From the NCBI GenBank assembly GCA_904066235.2, contig CAJFCV020000002.1, forward strand, positions 12,028,001 to 12,092,000: a stretch of DNA of 64,000 bases, given 5' to 3'. Position numbers and translations under genes: made by a program. Below the pieces are notes generated by a model. The model made no database searches and was not told the origin of the DNA. It worked only from the letters and a program-made list of their open reading frames with translations. The stretch is from Bursaphelenchus xylophilus. Lineage: Eukaryota > Nematoda > Chromadorea > Rhabditida > Aphelenchoididae. This document shows positions 11,701 to 23,600 of this stretch, piece by piece (position 1 is the stretch's first letter; each line of letters opens with the position of its first letter).

Positions 11701-13631
11701 GCAGAAACTATTTCGAAGAGATTTGGGGAAGGGAAAATAAACAAAAGTTAAATGAGGAGCCCAAATAAGCAGGGAAAACGGCCGATGCGCGACATCTTTT
11801 GATGGTAAACAAGCCAAAATTTGGAGATGAGTAGAGTCCCGGAAATTTGAAGTGTAAACGAGGCCGCTACGGTAAATATCCATTGAATTTGGAGGAGTTG
11901 AAAAGACGGACATTTTTGTAACGGGTAAGCAAGGTCTTTACATTTTTTACAAATAGGCCTCAAAATTCCAGTCTGAAAAGTCGCTTCGAAAGGTTCTAGG
12001 GTCTATCCGGGATTGAAAGATTCGAAAAAGTATAGAAGAAGGCTGTCTTTATTGTTTGAAATGCGCAAATCCAATAAGGGAGAATACTCATTTCCGCGCC
12101 CGATTCATTTCCTCCGCTTTTATGGCCAAATTTCAATGGAAAATTTCACCGAAAAGAAGGGATCAAAAATGAGCTCCTGTGAATTCTTGCGGTTGAATCG
12201 TACTACATCTTTTATTCTTTGAGTTCATAGACTTTTTGCTGTGGGCAGCGTGCACAAACGCCCGTTTTGCGACATGTATTTGATTTTTTGCAATTCAAAA
12301 AAAGCGGGAAAAACGCAAGTGCGCCGCGAACAAAGGCCGAAAAAAGGGCGCTACGAGTTTTCGGGTAAGCGACAGCTCGGTTCGAGGATACTATGGATCG
12401 CGTCAGTGCGTCGTTGTATATATGCATGGGGGAGGCTAGGAAAAAGCTTGGTTAGTAGAAATAATAGTAAGATTGATCGGTCCTAGGATAGCTTATAACC
12501 TATTTCGAGGTATTTTACATGTACTCACATCAATAATATCTAGGTAAAAGTAAAGTATCTTCGTTTTTACCACAAATTTCGGTCTTGTATATGTTACAAT
12601 AGCTCAAGATAAAGAGAACTAACGTTAGTGATATATAAAATTTGAAAAATTGGACATGTTGCAAGTCTTCGCCGACTCTCCGCCGAGCCTTCGCCTAGTG
12701 TTCGCCGACAGTATCGTAAGCGACGTCGGCCTTTTCTACAATTTGTATAAATTTGTACATAAACTTTTTAGCAAGCACTATTCCGTTTCCCTTTTATATA
12801 CTTCGAAATATTTCCCCACCTTGGAAGCTGAGAATCTGCTGGAACTTCGGATTCAAATTTCTGTGCATCACCCGTGTCTTCTGACATTGATCCGGCTCTT
12901 CCAGGATCCAACACACCACATATGGATCAGAGCTGCCTGAAATAAACCCATTTGAAAATAACGTTGATACTCCCGACCCTCGTTTCTGGTCAAAGGAATT
13001 CGGCCTACTAAAGTAAAGCCTCAAATCGAGATAAATTTATACATGCTTAGGGCTAACGGTTAGTTTTGGTTCAAGATTAATTATTTATTTACCTGTGAGA
13101 TCTCTGACTGGAAGATCAATGGCTTCCAGAACATGCAAATACAACGTCTCGGAATCGTGGTTGTAGCTAATTGCAAAATTCAGCCGGCCTCGGAACTCTT
13201 CGACTCTTTCCGGCTTCAGCTGATCAATCACATGTTGAGACTGAAATTATGTAAATTTAAAAGCGTTGAAAAAATTTTTTTGATCGAGAAATCAAAGGGA
13301 TACCGTTCTCGCGGCGAAGCAAAGGAATAATTGAAAAACTTACACTGCTCTTCCACGGCAATGCTTCTTTGACCTTGCTCTTCAAACTCGTTTGAGGTTG
13401 AATGGGATTCATAGTGACCACCTCTTTGAGCCGCGATTCCACTGGCCAATTTACTCTTTTCTCCATTTTCAAATCGTCATATCCAGCGGGGGGAAGGTCC
13501 AAATCAAAGGTCTCGTACTGTCTTCGATTCTTGAAATAGGTAGCCGCAAAAACAACGAACATTCCACCCATAACGCTGGCCATGCCAACAACATAATAGA
13601 TAGGAATGGTCACTTCACCATCCAAGAACAT
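8767..13631 (-). CDS. Synaptotagmin (one TM, two C2 domains)
   Basis: Predicted Ca2+/phospholipid sensor of regulated exocytosis, 384 aa. Exons 13631-13344, 13240-13093, 12936-12820, 9482-9313 and 9198-8767 join in phase. The start [10 protein letters not shown] is followed by a short lumenal stretch and one membrane segment (about residues 10-30), then a linker. C2A (about 115-240) has GSSDPYV and loop 3 [13 protein letters not shown] with the expected aspartates. C2B (about 255-384) has GTADPYVKL and [14 protein letters not shown], and ends with the family WHKLSPHW tail. In C2B loop 1 the first Ca2+-binding aspartate appears to be Glu (PNREKIG). A TTCTTCCAG acceptor just upstream of the ATG could be a trans-splice or leader site. 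The short N-terminus does not let me assign a specific snt paralogue. Confidence 0.92.
9483..12819 (-). other. 3.3 kb intron of the synaptotagmin gene
   Basis: AT-rich sequence between the C2A exons. It contains a short TA microsatellite (about 11512-11531) and no exon, RNA gene or inverted repeat that I can support. Its length contrasts with the 50-100 bp introns elsewhere and could hold regulatory sequence. Confidence 0.6.
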
Positions 13632-16600
13632 CGTCAGCCGAAAAAACGTGTGTTAACCCTGGAAGAAATTCAAAATCTATTAAAATAAGAATAAGAAAAG
13701 CCTTTGACGATAAGCTCTTAATAAGTATATATAGCAGCGCGCAATGATCATATGTGTGGCTATGCAGAACACTGGTGTTTTAAATAATGCTATTATGACC
13801 AAAAAACATCTTCTTTGAAAATTAAGACGACTCGGGGGTTTCAATTTGTCTAATCTCATTTTATGGAAGAAAGGGAGACGCTGGTCATTGCCACTAGAGA
13901 AAAAGTATTAAAGTTGTGAAAGAGCCTAAATGACCGGGTTAGCAAGCAAGTGATCGTAATATAAAAAGCCGGCTTAACAAAAGTTTTTTTCTCAGGCATA
14001 TCTTCAGGAACAAGCAAAAGAAACGTAGCACATAAGACAAAAATATAAAAGATATGTCTTTTATGACGATTTATTCTTACGGCAAGGCGATCAGAAATTA
14101 AAAAGTGTGCTAAAAGCAGGATAAGGTAGATTAGCGAAGGAAAAGGGCACACCGAAAAACAGGCTCATCCCATATATCATTCAAAAAAGTACAAATATCA
14201 AGTAGGTGCAATTACGAATTATCGCTAAACGGATTATCGTTTCACAATCATTTTACTGATTTACCGGTTATTGCTGTTTATATATTATACTAAGGGTTTA
14301 TCAAATATTCTTTTTGGCAGATAAATGGGCCAAAATTATGTATCACTAGTTAGCAGCGCGGCAATCCCTGCCCGAGACAAAGTTCAGACCCTCATCCGCA
14401 TCAGGTTGTTTTTTTCGACAAAGATGGGACTAGACATAACAACTTTTTTCCATGCAATGAATTATGCGTGTTAGTAAAAGTGAAATAACAAACACTTGGA
14501 AGATTTATAATTCCTTACAAGGTGACAGAAGAAGCATCAAAAAACTTTTCTCAACAACGCAAGCTGCTTGGAAAATTTATGCGGTCTAGCAAAAACTTTT
14601 AAAATATAATACAACAAATTTCATGCATTTTAGATGAGTCTCTGTGTCAAGAAGTATGCAAAAAACCACATCTACTAGGCGGGCCGAAAGTCTTGGTATG
14701 ATTTTGCAGCACTTTTAATTTTTCTATTGGCGCTTTTTACAACACGATTTTCGAGCGACACTGCACCATTACATATTTTCCCGACTGACTGACAGTAAGA
14801 ACGCCGTAAAAATAATCCAAGCAGTAATACGCGTGTATTTATAACTCCGAATAACTTGCAGCTTAATCCGACAAGAACGATCCGTGAATTCTGCAGACGT
14901 CCCATAACAGCCCGCTGAATGCCCTTGCAATGGCATGCACTTATAGGAAGTGATAGCAAAATATTACACGTCACTTTAAGGCATAGTTTGCAAGTCAAGT
15001 CGCCACGTGAATTAAGGTCACATAAAAAGCAAAAAAATGCAAAAATGTGAAAGCATAGAAGATGAGATCACTCCTGTCAAATGAAATACTAGTCGCTCCA
15101 TAAAGTCCTGACACATTTGTCGCGGTGTGGCGCGTGAAAATTGGAGTGAGCTCGCGCGAAAGTGCATGCTGAGGAATTGCAGGACGTGCGCGAAAGAAAA
15201 ATGTGTCAGGACTTTATGGTGCGACTAGTACGTCCTGCAACAAACGGCTTGGGAAACTCATTTAACTTTACTTTTGATAACACCCAAAAAGGGACCAAAA
15301 TACATACCCGAGATAATCCTCTCGAACGATATATGTATTTACATTACTTTAAATGGGAAATTCAACATGAAAGTTTTGAAATACATATGAAAGTTGACAA
15401 ATTTGGAACTAACTGATTATCTTGACAAAACCACTATTATATCATTAAAGTACCATCTAAAAAGGATAATTTATATATTATACATGTACATAGTGATTCA
15501 TCATAGGGCTGCTATTGCAAAGATCCAGTGTTAATTCAACCGATCAAAAAACTTTCTGTCGACTCCGGGAATGACTTAGGCAGCCAAACAGCATTTACAA
15601 CACATGTAGTACAAATAAGAGGATTGCCTTCGCTACGGTGTATGGCAAAATCGGATTTCTGTGTAAAACGCGCCATAATAGTCTTCAATGTGCTAGTAAA
15701 GTTGTAGCGACCGTTGCGACATGTACTATCCTTTCTTAGTACATTAACACACAAAAATCAGCAAAAACATATTTTTCAAATAAGCCTCCCTGGAACTAAG
15801 TAGTAGTATATGATGCAAAATATAGACAAATTGTCGGTTCCGCCGGTTTTTTGGACGGCCAAGAAACGGAAACAAACTGCATGAAAACATCGTAAATTCA
15901 ACTGCACAGTATTATTTACAACCTATGTTAGACCATAACCCACTCACTCTCTCACATGTCCCCATCATTCGTACAGGATTTACACGACAAAGTTGACATC
16001 AGCCACGCAGAGAGCACAGCCGACCTCCAGACTTGCGCCTTCGGCCTTCAATTATATCGAATTCAGCCACTTTGGTATTCAGATTTTCCCTCGATGTCTT
16101 CCGAACATATTTTTTCCCCATTTTCTCTTGAATTTCACCATTTTCGGCCTTAATTATTAATGCCTTCCCATACCGTATACGGTGGGGTCTACGGGGTTAC
16201 AAACATCAGCGTAATTGAATATTTGAGCGGCCTGAATTATCTTCCAAATGACAAATTCTGTGAGGGCCGCGGTCTCGGCGGAAATCCCATAGCGTGACTG
16301 TACGGATTCGAAGGTGTGACGGACAAGGTGGCTTAATGCGGAAGGGCGTTCCTGAAGAGATGGAGAATCGAAAATTTCCGGGTTGTAATAAATTTGATGG
16401 CAATCGCTTTAGCGAAAAAATTAACCAGGCGCATAGAGCAAAGCTGGAACAAAAGAAAAGTACCATAGCCTATGATCATGTTGACCACAAAGCATGTACT
16501 AAATTCTGTCACATCGTACGTTTCCACTCCTTTGTAAAATCATCATATCTAGTAAATCTCGAGAAGAAATGATTGCGTGGGAATGCGAGAAATCTCCGGA

Positions 16601-17203
16601 AGTCATTTTCCTATTTATGGAATTTTCAAATAAATCTCGAGAACTTTGCCTTCCAAACACCAGACGCCCAAACAAAAGTTCCGAAGGCATAACGGATGAC
16701 ACGATCCAAAGGATAGCACTTTGCCAAATTGAAAAATAATCATAGGTTTATTTACAACCATAAGCGGCTTATTTGCATGTAGCAAGGGATTCTTAACATG
16801 GAGAAAAATCTGATATCGGAAATAGACCTGTTAAACGTGAATGAAAATCCCTGCCACATATGATGTTGAGCAACACACCCCAGAAAAATAGTATCTAAAC
16901 TTCCTTAAGCACTTGAAGAATTCTACAATGTTTGTTGAATGATGTGACTGGAATGTTGTAATTGTATTTATAGCAAAGGCGTTTGCTGAATATTAACGCC
17001 GCGGGATCTCCCAACTTATTGAAAGTGTAATCAAAATAATTGGCCGGTGTTCCGTGTTCCGCTGCAGGAAGGTCAATGCAATAAAAATGAGCGTAATAAA
17101 AAGAGAAGACTACGGTATCACACAAGATTTTAGAGGTTAAGAAATTAGAAAAATTAGGCTATATAATGCGATTCACAATTGATAGGCGAGACACTGACGT
17201 CTA
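13632..17203. other. Intergenic region with one TIR element
   Basis: Upstream of the synaptotagmin start. Apart from the inverted-repeat element at 15087-15230 I see nothing that looks like a gene. Short ORFs here lack signals, splice continuity or family resemblance. Confidence 0.5.
15087..15230. mobile_element. 144-bp MITE, Tc1/mariner-like
   Basis: The outer 32 bp are near-perfect inverted repeats: TACTAGTCGCTCCATAAAG at the left and its complement, with one mismatch, ending CGACTAGTA at 15230. The ends carry TA dinucleotides, as expected for Tc1/mariner-type insertion. The interior has no coding capacity, so this is a non-autonomous element. Confidence 0.75.
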
Positions 17204-17590
17204 ATGCGCTTTTTTCAAATCGTTATCGCACTTTTTTGCATATCATACTATACCTTAGTGAAACATGCTTCTAATTTGACGGGTTCATCTCAACAAACAT
17301 TTTCGCAGTGTTCTATCTGGAGCGGAGTTTCAGAAGCGCGGGGAAAAAAGCTTAGTCACGTGCAAATACGGGACAATCCAGGAACCTTTTTTGGACGTTG
17401 GAAACCGGAAAAGCGAAAGGAGCGTTGGGAAGAAGATCACCGTGATCCTCGCGCGGATTCTCCGAGCTTCTTTGGGACTTCCGAAGCTATTCTGTTCTTA
17501 AACTTTGTTTGGTGTCTAATCGATTTTCTACTCGGATTCGGCAGCTACAACTACCAATTTAGCAAGCCAACCCATTGTTCGGTGTGCTGA
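17204..17590 (+). CDS. Possible small secreted protein, unrecognised
   Basis: An uninterrupted 128-codon ATG-to-stop frame starting MRFFQIVIALFCISYYTLV, which resembles a signal peptide. The mature part has a charged middle (RWKPEKRKERWEEDHRDPR) and a hydrophobic segment near residue 100, and ends CSVC. No intron, no recognised domain and no homologue known to me. It lies 140 bp upstream of the astacin-like gene on the same strand. It may be chance. Confidence 0.2.
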   Translation: MRFFQIVIALFCISYYTLVKHASNLTGSSQQTFSQCSIWSGVSEARGKKLSHVQIRDNPGTFFGRWKPEKRKERWEEDHRDPRADSPSFFGTSEAILFLNFVWCLIDFLLGFGSYNYQFSKPTHCSVC

Positions 17591-17730
17591 ATAGAGATTT
17601 GTCAAAAGATAGACCATCAACAAAGTCTTTTTATTAGCGCTGTTTACATATATTAAACTAGCTTTCATCTACCCAAGTTTCAATTTGCCAGTGATCGGAT
17701 AAACCTAAACGTCGCCCTAGGCCTTAATTT

Positions 17731-20313
17731 ATGAATGCCGTTGAGGTTCTGCATGTCCTTCTGGCGTGTCTATGGTGCTATGTGGACGCGAAGAAAGCAC
17801 CAAAACGTTTCCGTAAGTGGTTTTTCTCTGCGACTTCTTTATGCGTTCCATTAAATGTCACGCCATTTTTATTATGCCTTTATGGGAATGGCGCGTCGAA
17901 AATGCGTTACGGATAGAGACAACAACAAGAATTGTTTGCTTTCTGTGAAAAAGACTGCAAGAGATTTGATAACCCAGCTGAAAATGATATCAAATTAAAT
18001 GCCAATATGCCTAAAAAACATCTCTTAACAACCCATAATTTCTCAACCTAAATTTAGATCAATATCTAGACTATGGCTATGTTCCGGAGGATCCGAAGCC
18101 GGTTGTGATGACTTCAACCCATGTCCCAGTAACTGACGCCGGCCCTCAGTTATGGCCCTTGGGGCGGATCCCTTTCATCGATGATCCGGATCTAATAGCC
18201 AATGAAGATCAAGCCGTTGCGCTTAACAATGCACGTATGGACCTACAAATTCGGACGTGTGTCAAATTTGTGCCAAGAAAAAACGAACGTGATTACGTGT
18301 ATTTCACGGACCTCGGAATGGACGTAGAGTAAGTGAGCAGGCAATGCAATGAATCTTCTAGATGTTGGAACATGTTTGAGCAAAACCATGGTCATGTCGC
18401 TGTGAATGCGGGACCTTCATGTTTAGCCCCGATGAAATGGCCGTACAAACCACACCAAGTATTTTCCGATTGTGACATTGAATATGTGAACCATTTGTAC
18501 AACTGTCCGCGAAGACATCGAAAACACTCGCCAATTTGTCCGGCCGGAAACACAATCATGGCATTGCCACAGTAGGTTTTAAGAGCGTATGGGGACACAT
18601 AATGCCTTCAAATTCATCATACTGTATTCCAAGTTTATGTTCTTTCTTCCAGGCCTGTAGTAGACACCCCAGAACCTCCAATTCCCTTGCCCCCACCGAG
18701 CAAGAAGAAAGTCAAGAAATCCAAAACGGCTCATACTCCGTTCCCCCCTCATATTGAGTTACCAACTCCACCGCCTTTACCGTCAACATCAACTTCAGGA
18801 CAGCCGTCTCCTTTACCGATGGAATTGGAAGTTTTCACCTTAACCCCGACTCCAGATCCAACGACGACGACGACTATTTTAACAACCGAAACAACAACTA
18901 CAACCACCACAACACCTCCAATAACAACAATGGAAACAACGGTTACAAATACGTCTTCGGAGGCAACCACAACTGAAACCACTACGACAGCAGCTCCTAT
19001 TACAACGCAAATGGTCCCCGAGCCGGAGCAAAGCAACAACGTTGGAATCAGCCCGATGAGCTCGTACCCTCCAACACCTCAACCAATCACAGCTGAGGTC
19101 GTTGAGAACGTCTTCGAATTTACGACAGAGCTGCCTACGGTTACTGACGAAGTTAGCGAGCTGATTCCGATAGTTCAGACCACCCATATCAAGGCAAAGA
19201 TGACAACTCAAACTTTTGCCCAAAAAAGCCAGGCAGGAATCCGCGGGAAAATCTCGCACAAAGACGGCTTAAAGAGCTACAAGATGAAGCCTATTCCAAT
19301 GGATATAATGGATGACAGGCCTATTGGGACCTGTGGAAGCCCTTGCAATTACACAGGCAGGTTTTTATGTCATATGACGTGATTCGCGGCTTCGCCATTT
19401 CAACGTTTGTTTAATTTTAGGCGGAGTCATTCCTCTTCGTCGCTCATACAACGACAAATTGGGGATTACCGATCATTTCTACACCGAGGATCTGGTTGAG
19501 CAGAAAAATAGGGTCCTGGACGGCTACTTGTTGCAGAGTGAGTCACTGAAGAAACGTTTTATTTATTCAATAATTTTTTTCAGCTCCAATGGGTTACATT
19601 GGGAAGTCATCGAACGATCCGTCCTGCACATGCCTTAGACCATTGTACCGGCTATACAACGAATTCCTAAGTAAGTTTCAACGAAAAGAACGTACAAGTG
19701 GTACGATAAATTACGTAAATTTTGATACATTGACCTTTTTCCAAAGAATTTTAAAATCAAACAAGAATACTGCGAAGACATCTTCATAATGCAAACAAAA
19801 ATCGGAATAAAATTAATGCAAACAGTCCACGGGATACGGGGACATCCGTTTTCACACATAATTTTTATATTTTTAGAAGACCATCTTCTCACATCCCGCG
19901 AGCACGAGAAAGAAGTTGCGGAAAGGATATTGGGTTACAAATACGAGAAAGTCCTTGGGTTCTGTACAAAAGAGCCGGGCTGCGGCGCTTATCTGCCGTT
20001 ATATCGGTTCTACAACCCAATCGCAAAAGGTAAATTGATTGGGCAAGAGGCCGAGCGTTTGACGAGAGCCGCGAATAGTTGAAGCTAAGACATGATGTTT
20101 TTTCACATAAAATTTCCAGATCATTTATACACCGTCGACGAGCAGGAAATGCAATACTACAAAAAGCATCCCGAGCATGCGTATGGCTTTGAATACATTG
20201 AATGCTACGTGTGGAAACAGCAACAAGTCGGAGCGGACTGCCCTCTTCAGAACCTCGCGATCAACAAGGCCGAGTTGGCACAATTGGCATTAATGGGTTG
20301 GAACAACACATAA
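17731..20313 (+). CDS. Secreted astacin-like protein lacking the catalytic core, with DUF5648-like repeats
   Basis: 605 aa. Exons 17731-17812, 18058-18328, 18362-18571, 18653-19356, 19421-19537, 19584-19670, 19877-20029, 20120-20313. A signal peptide (MNAVEVLHVLLACLWCYVDA) is followed by the N-terminal half of an astacin (M12A) domain: LWPLGRIPFI, RTCVKFVPRKNERDYVYF, ECWNMFEQNHGHVAV, PSCLAP. The sequence then jumps to the domain's C-terminal signature SDCDIEYVNHLYNC. The HExxHALGFxHE segment and the Met-turn are absent, and neighbouring introns are too short to hide them. Next come a Pro/Thr linker (about residues 190-350) and three modules of the form PLYRxYNxxxxDHLYT with paired Cys, resembling DUF5648 repeats. 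Probably a non-catalytic binding or matrix protein (inference). One intron seems to use a GC donor (19357). AATAAA lies at 20465. Confidence 0.75.
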
Positions 20314-20635
20314 TCCGTATGGGGCCGTCAAGTGCGACCTCTAGAATTCGCTTAAATTTTTCGCATTTGGCGGCAAAAGCTCAAATTGTTACGTAATAAT
20401 CAGTAATTTTTCGTTATCACATCATTGTCACGCCGGTTGTGTCTGTATAAACTCAGTGTGTAATAATAAAACTTGTCGAAACTCACGTTGTTTTGGCGAC
20501 TGACTGCGATATCTCGTCCCGCTTCAAGGCCCTTTCTCAAGTCGGTTTACAATGCAAATCCGCATACTACAACGCTAGATGGGAGGTTCGAGGGGAGAGA
20601 GGGACAGATCGGTGAAAGATTATCAGTTCACGAAT

Positions 20636-23600
20636 ATGCTGGCGAAGATTGTTGTGCTTTATATTTTTTTAAATTTAAGTTCCGCTTGGGAGCGGTATGA
20701 AAAACCGCTGGAAACATTGCCATTGAATAAGGTGAGCCCACAGTCACAAATTTAAACCGAATTTACTGTAATAATCGTGTCGTAGCCCATCTAATAATAA
20801 TTTCAAGAATGGTGTCTACGAAATCAACCTTACAGTCACCAATATGATCTCAATGACTCGAATAGCCAGCGATGGACAAATCCAGGTCATCGATTATGAT
20901 CCATTGTCAGTAAGTTGTCAATACGGTGTCGCTTTTGAGCAGTGCTTTCTTTAATATGCCTAAGCGGAAAAAACCGTAAAAATGCTGCAGGAAGAATGGA
21001 GTCAGCGAGACCCCGATCGTTCAACCCCTTGTGATGCTGGTTGGCCAATCTTGAACAAAACCTCGGGTCTAATGAAAGAGACGGTTGAGTTGCATGGGCT
21101 GATTCAGCATACGGGAAAACATGTCAGAGTCGTGACATTGAACGGTGAGACGCCAGGGCCGGATATTCGAGTTCCTCTCGGCGGAGAAGTAATTATGAGA
21201 GTAATCAACCGATTGGATTCCGAGGCCATCACTCTTCATGTTCACGGGATGGATAAGAAGAATATGTGGTACACAGATGGAGTGGCATTTGTGCAACAAT
21301 GCCCTGTGACGTCCGGATCCAGTCATAGCTATCGGTAGCCATTACACGTTTCTTTGATGTGAAATTGCTTTTGAAGTTTCGAATACAAATTCCTTACAGA
21401 TTCATCGCAGATACTCCAGGGACCATGTGGTACCATGGTCATCTAAATAACGACAGAGGGGACGGCTTATTAGGAGGATTTGTTGTTCAAACAGAGGACG
21501 AAAAAATTAAAAGGATTGATGGGAGCTTTGTGGAAGCTGAACGGGAATACATGATGATATTGCAGGTAACATCGCTTTCTAAAGTCGACGCTGCTTCAAA
21601 TTTAACATTGATCGCTTCTTAAGGACTGGGCGGAACTCGTCTCCGGCGAGACCTGGGAAATGCATGTGCATATGACAATGAAGTGGGTCGGTCATGGATT
21701 TGACGACGAGGCGCGACAGAAATGCTGGGCTCCCAAAAGAACATACGACGGATCAAATATTGGAGGATCGATTCCTTTAGCGGCTATTTTGGTAAACAAC
21801 AAAGGATGGTATAATCAAGAAGATATCAGAAACCGACCAGCTCGCTTGCCCTTGACTACATACCAAATTAAGAGAGGAGAACACCAAAGATATAGGGTAG
21901 TCAACGGAGGAGTTAGTCAAGGATTGATGGTCTGGTGCGAAGGGCATCAAATCACAGTGATCTCAGCCGATGGTGTTGATGTGGATCCAGTTGTGGTGAG
22001 AATATTTGATACACAAAATTTGTGGCATCCTTTCATAAAAAAAACTTTTGAACCTTGGCTAGTAATCAACTCGTTTTAGGTTGACGCCCTTATGGTATTT
22101 CCCGGGGAACGCTATGACATCCATATTCAAGGGCTCGCAAATCCCGACCGAAAGAAATATCGTTTTATTATTGACACTATTGAATATTTTAATTGGGATT
22201 GGACTGTTGGCGATATTCAAGTTGGCCTGGCCAACCTTGAATACGAAGATGCTGATTTGCCGGATTCCAATACAGTAGACTTTAGCCACTCTCATTGCAG
22301 TGCGACTAAACGATGTGTGATTTTGAATTGCCCTTTTTTGGATTTCAAAAAATCTTTGAATTTCACTTGTCTTGGTGCTCACAAATTGCAAAATGCAGAG
22401 CAAATCGAAGGCGACGAGGATATGTTGGAAAGGAAGATGTTTCGAGACGGATTCAAGGTAGTTTGATTCCGATTACTGAGCAGTAACCACTTACATGCAG
22501 GAAGTTTTTGCCAATATGCACTTTGACAACCACATCGACGGGTATATGTATCAGTCTCCGAAAGGAATTCCGTACTACCACTACGGCCATATGAGCTCAG
22601 TTGCGCTGGCTTGTGATCCGTTCAAGTGTGACCGTTACCATTCTTTCAAATGGAATCATGACTGCGACTGTTTCTTCCATTACGAGTTCAATTTGGGGGA
22701 TATTGTGCAGGTAAGTGAAAAAATACGATAGGACAGCGAAAAGTTCCTTTATGCCCTAGAAAAGATTAAAAAATTGTTTCTGGCGCACGACTGCAAGTGA
22801 ACAAAATCCGCAAAGACGCACCAAAATTTTCTTTTATTTGCATAAAGTCACTAATTAAAATGGTGCAATATTTGTCTAAACGGGTGACTTTATTATTTGG
22901 ACGAGTCTTTCTTCAAAGTCTTGGCGTTGCTCTTGCTGTTGGCCATGGTACTCGTGGAGACGCTGGGCGTCGTCATGGAACTCAGCATGGTGGCCTCGCT
23001 CTTCTTCATGTCCTCGATCTTGTTCTTCCGGCAGAGCCAAATGAAGTGATGTCTGAAGGTGACCGCGTACACGATGGTGGCGATCAAAACAACGCCTGAG
23101 TAGACCAGAAGCAGAATAAAGACAGTGAACTTGATCCCACTTAATTTCTCCTCTTTTTCGCATTCCTCTGAAAAAAAATGCAAACATAATCCAAGACAGC
23201 GCTAAAACACAAGGTTTCAGTGTTATTCTTCTCTCCCCACTTGCATAATGCATATATTCAAAGTCAAAAAACGCAAGTTATGCAACCGCTGCAACCGTAA
23301 CACTCCTCTCTAAACGCCTAATTGTAAGACTCGCTAAAAAACTAAAGCTAAGATTTTAGACAAAGCTTTTAAAAATTTACCAGCAGCAGCAATAATAGTT
23401 GAGGCGTCCATGCCAGGCGCAACAGTAGTTGAGGCGTCCATTGAGCTTGCCAGATTTCGACCACCGATGGCACCGCGAAATGCAAAAAATCACCGCCGCG
23501 TCGGGGTTGATCCACTGATAATGAGGATTTCGGATTTTGGAAATGAGAAGTTGGAAAAGCCGGAAATTTGCATTTTCAAAACATATTTTTTTGATGTATA

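Noticed and set aside
12650..12725. Short TTCGCCGA-type repeats in the synaptotagmin intron
   Set aside because: Too few and irregular to call a tandem repeat or array.
13856..14152. Hydrophobic 98-codon minus-strand frame
   Set aside because: AT-rich intergenic sequence; no splice partners or recognisable domain.
17670..17680. TACCCAAGTTT, resembling part of the SL1 spliced leader
   Set aside because: Only about 11 nt match, no GT donor follows and no Sm site or stem-loops are present.
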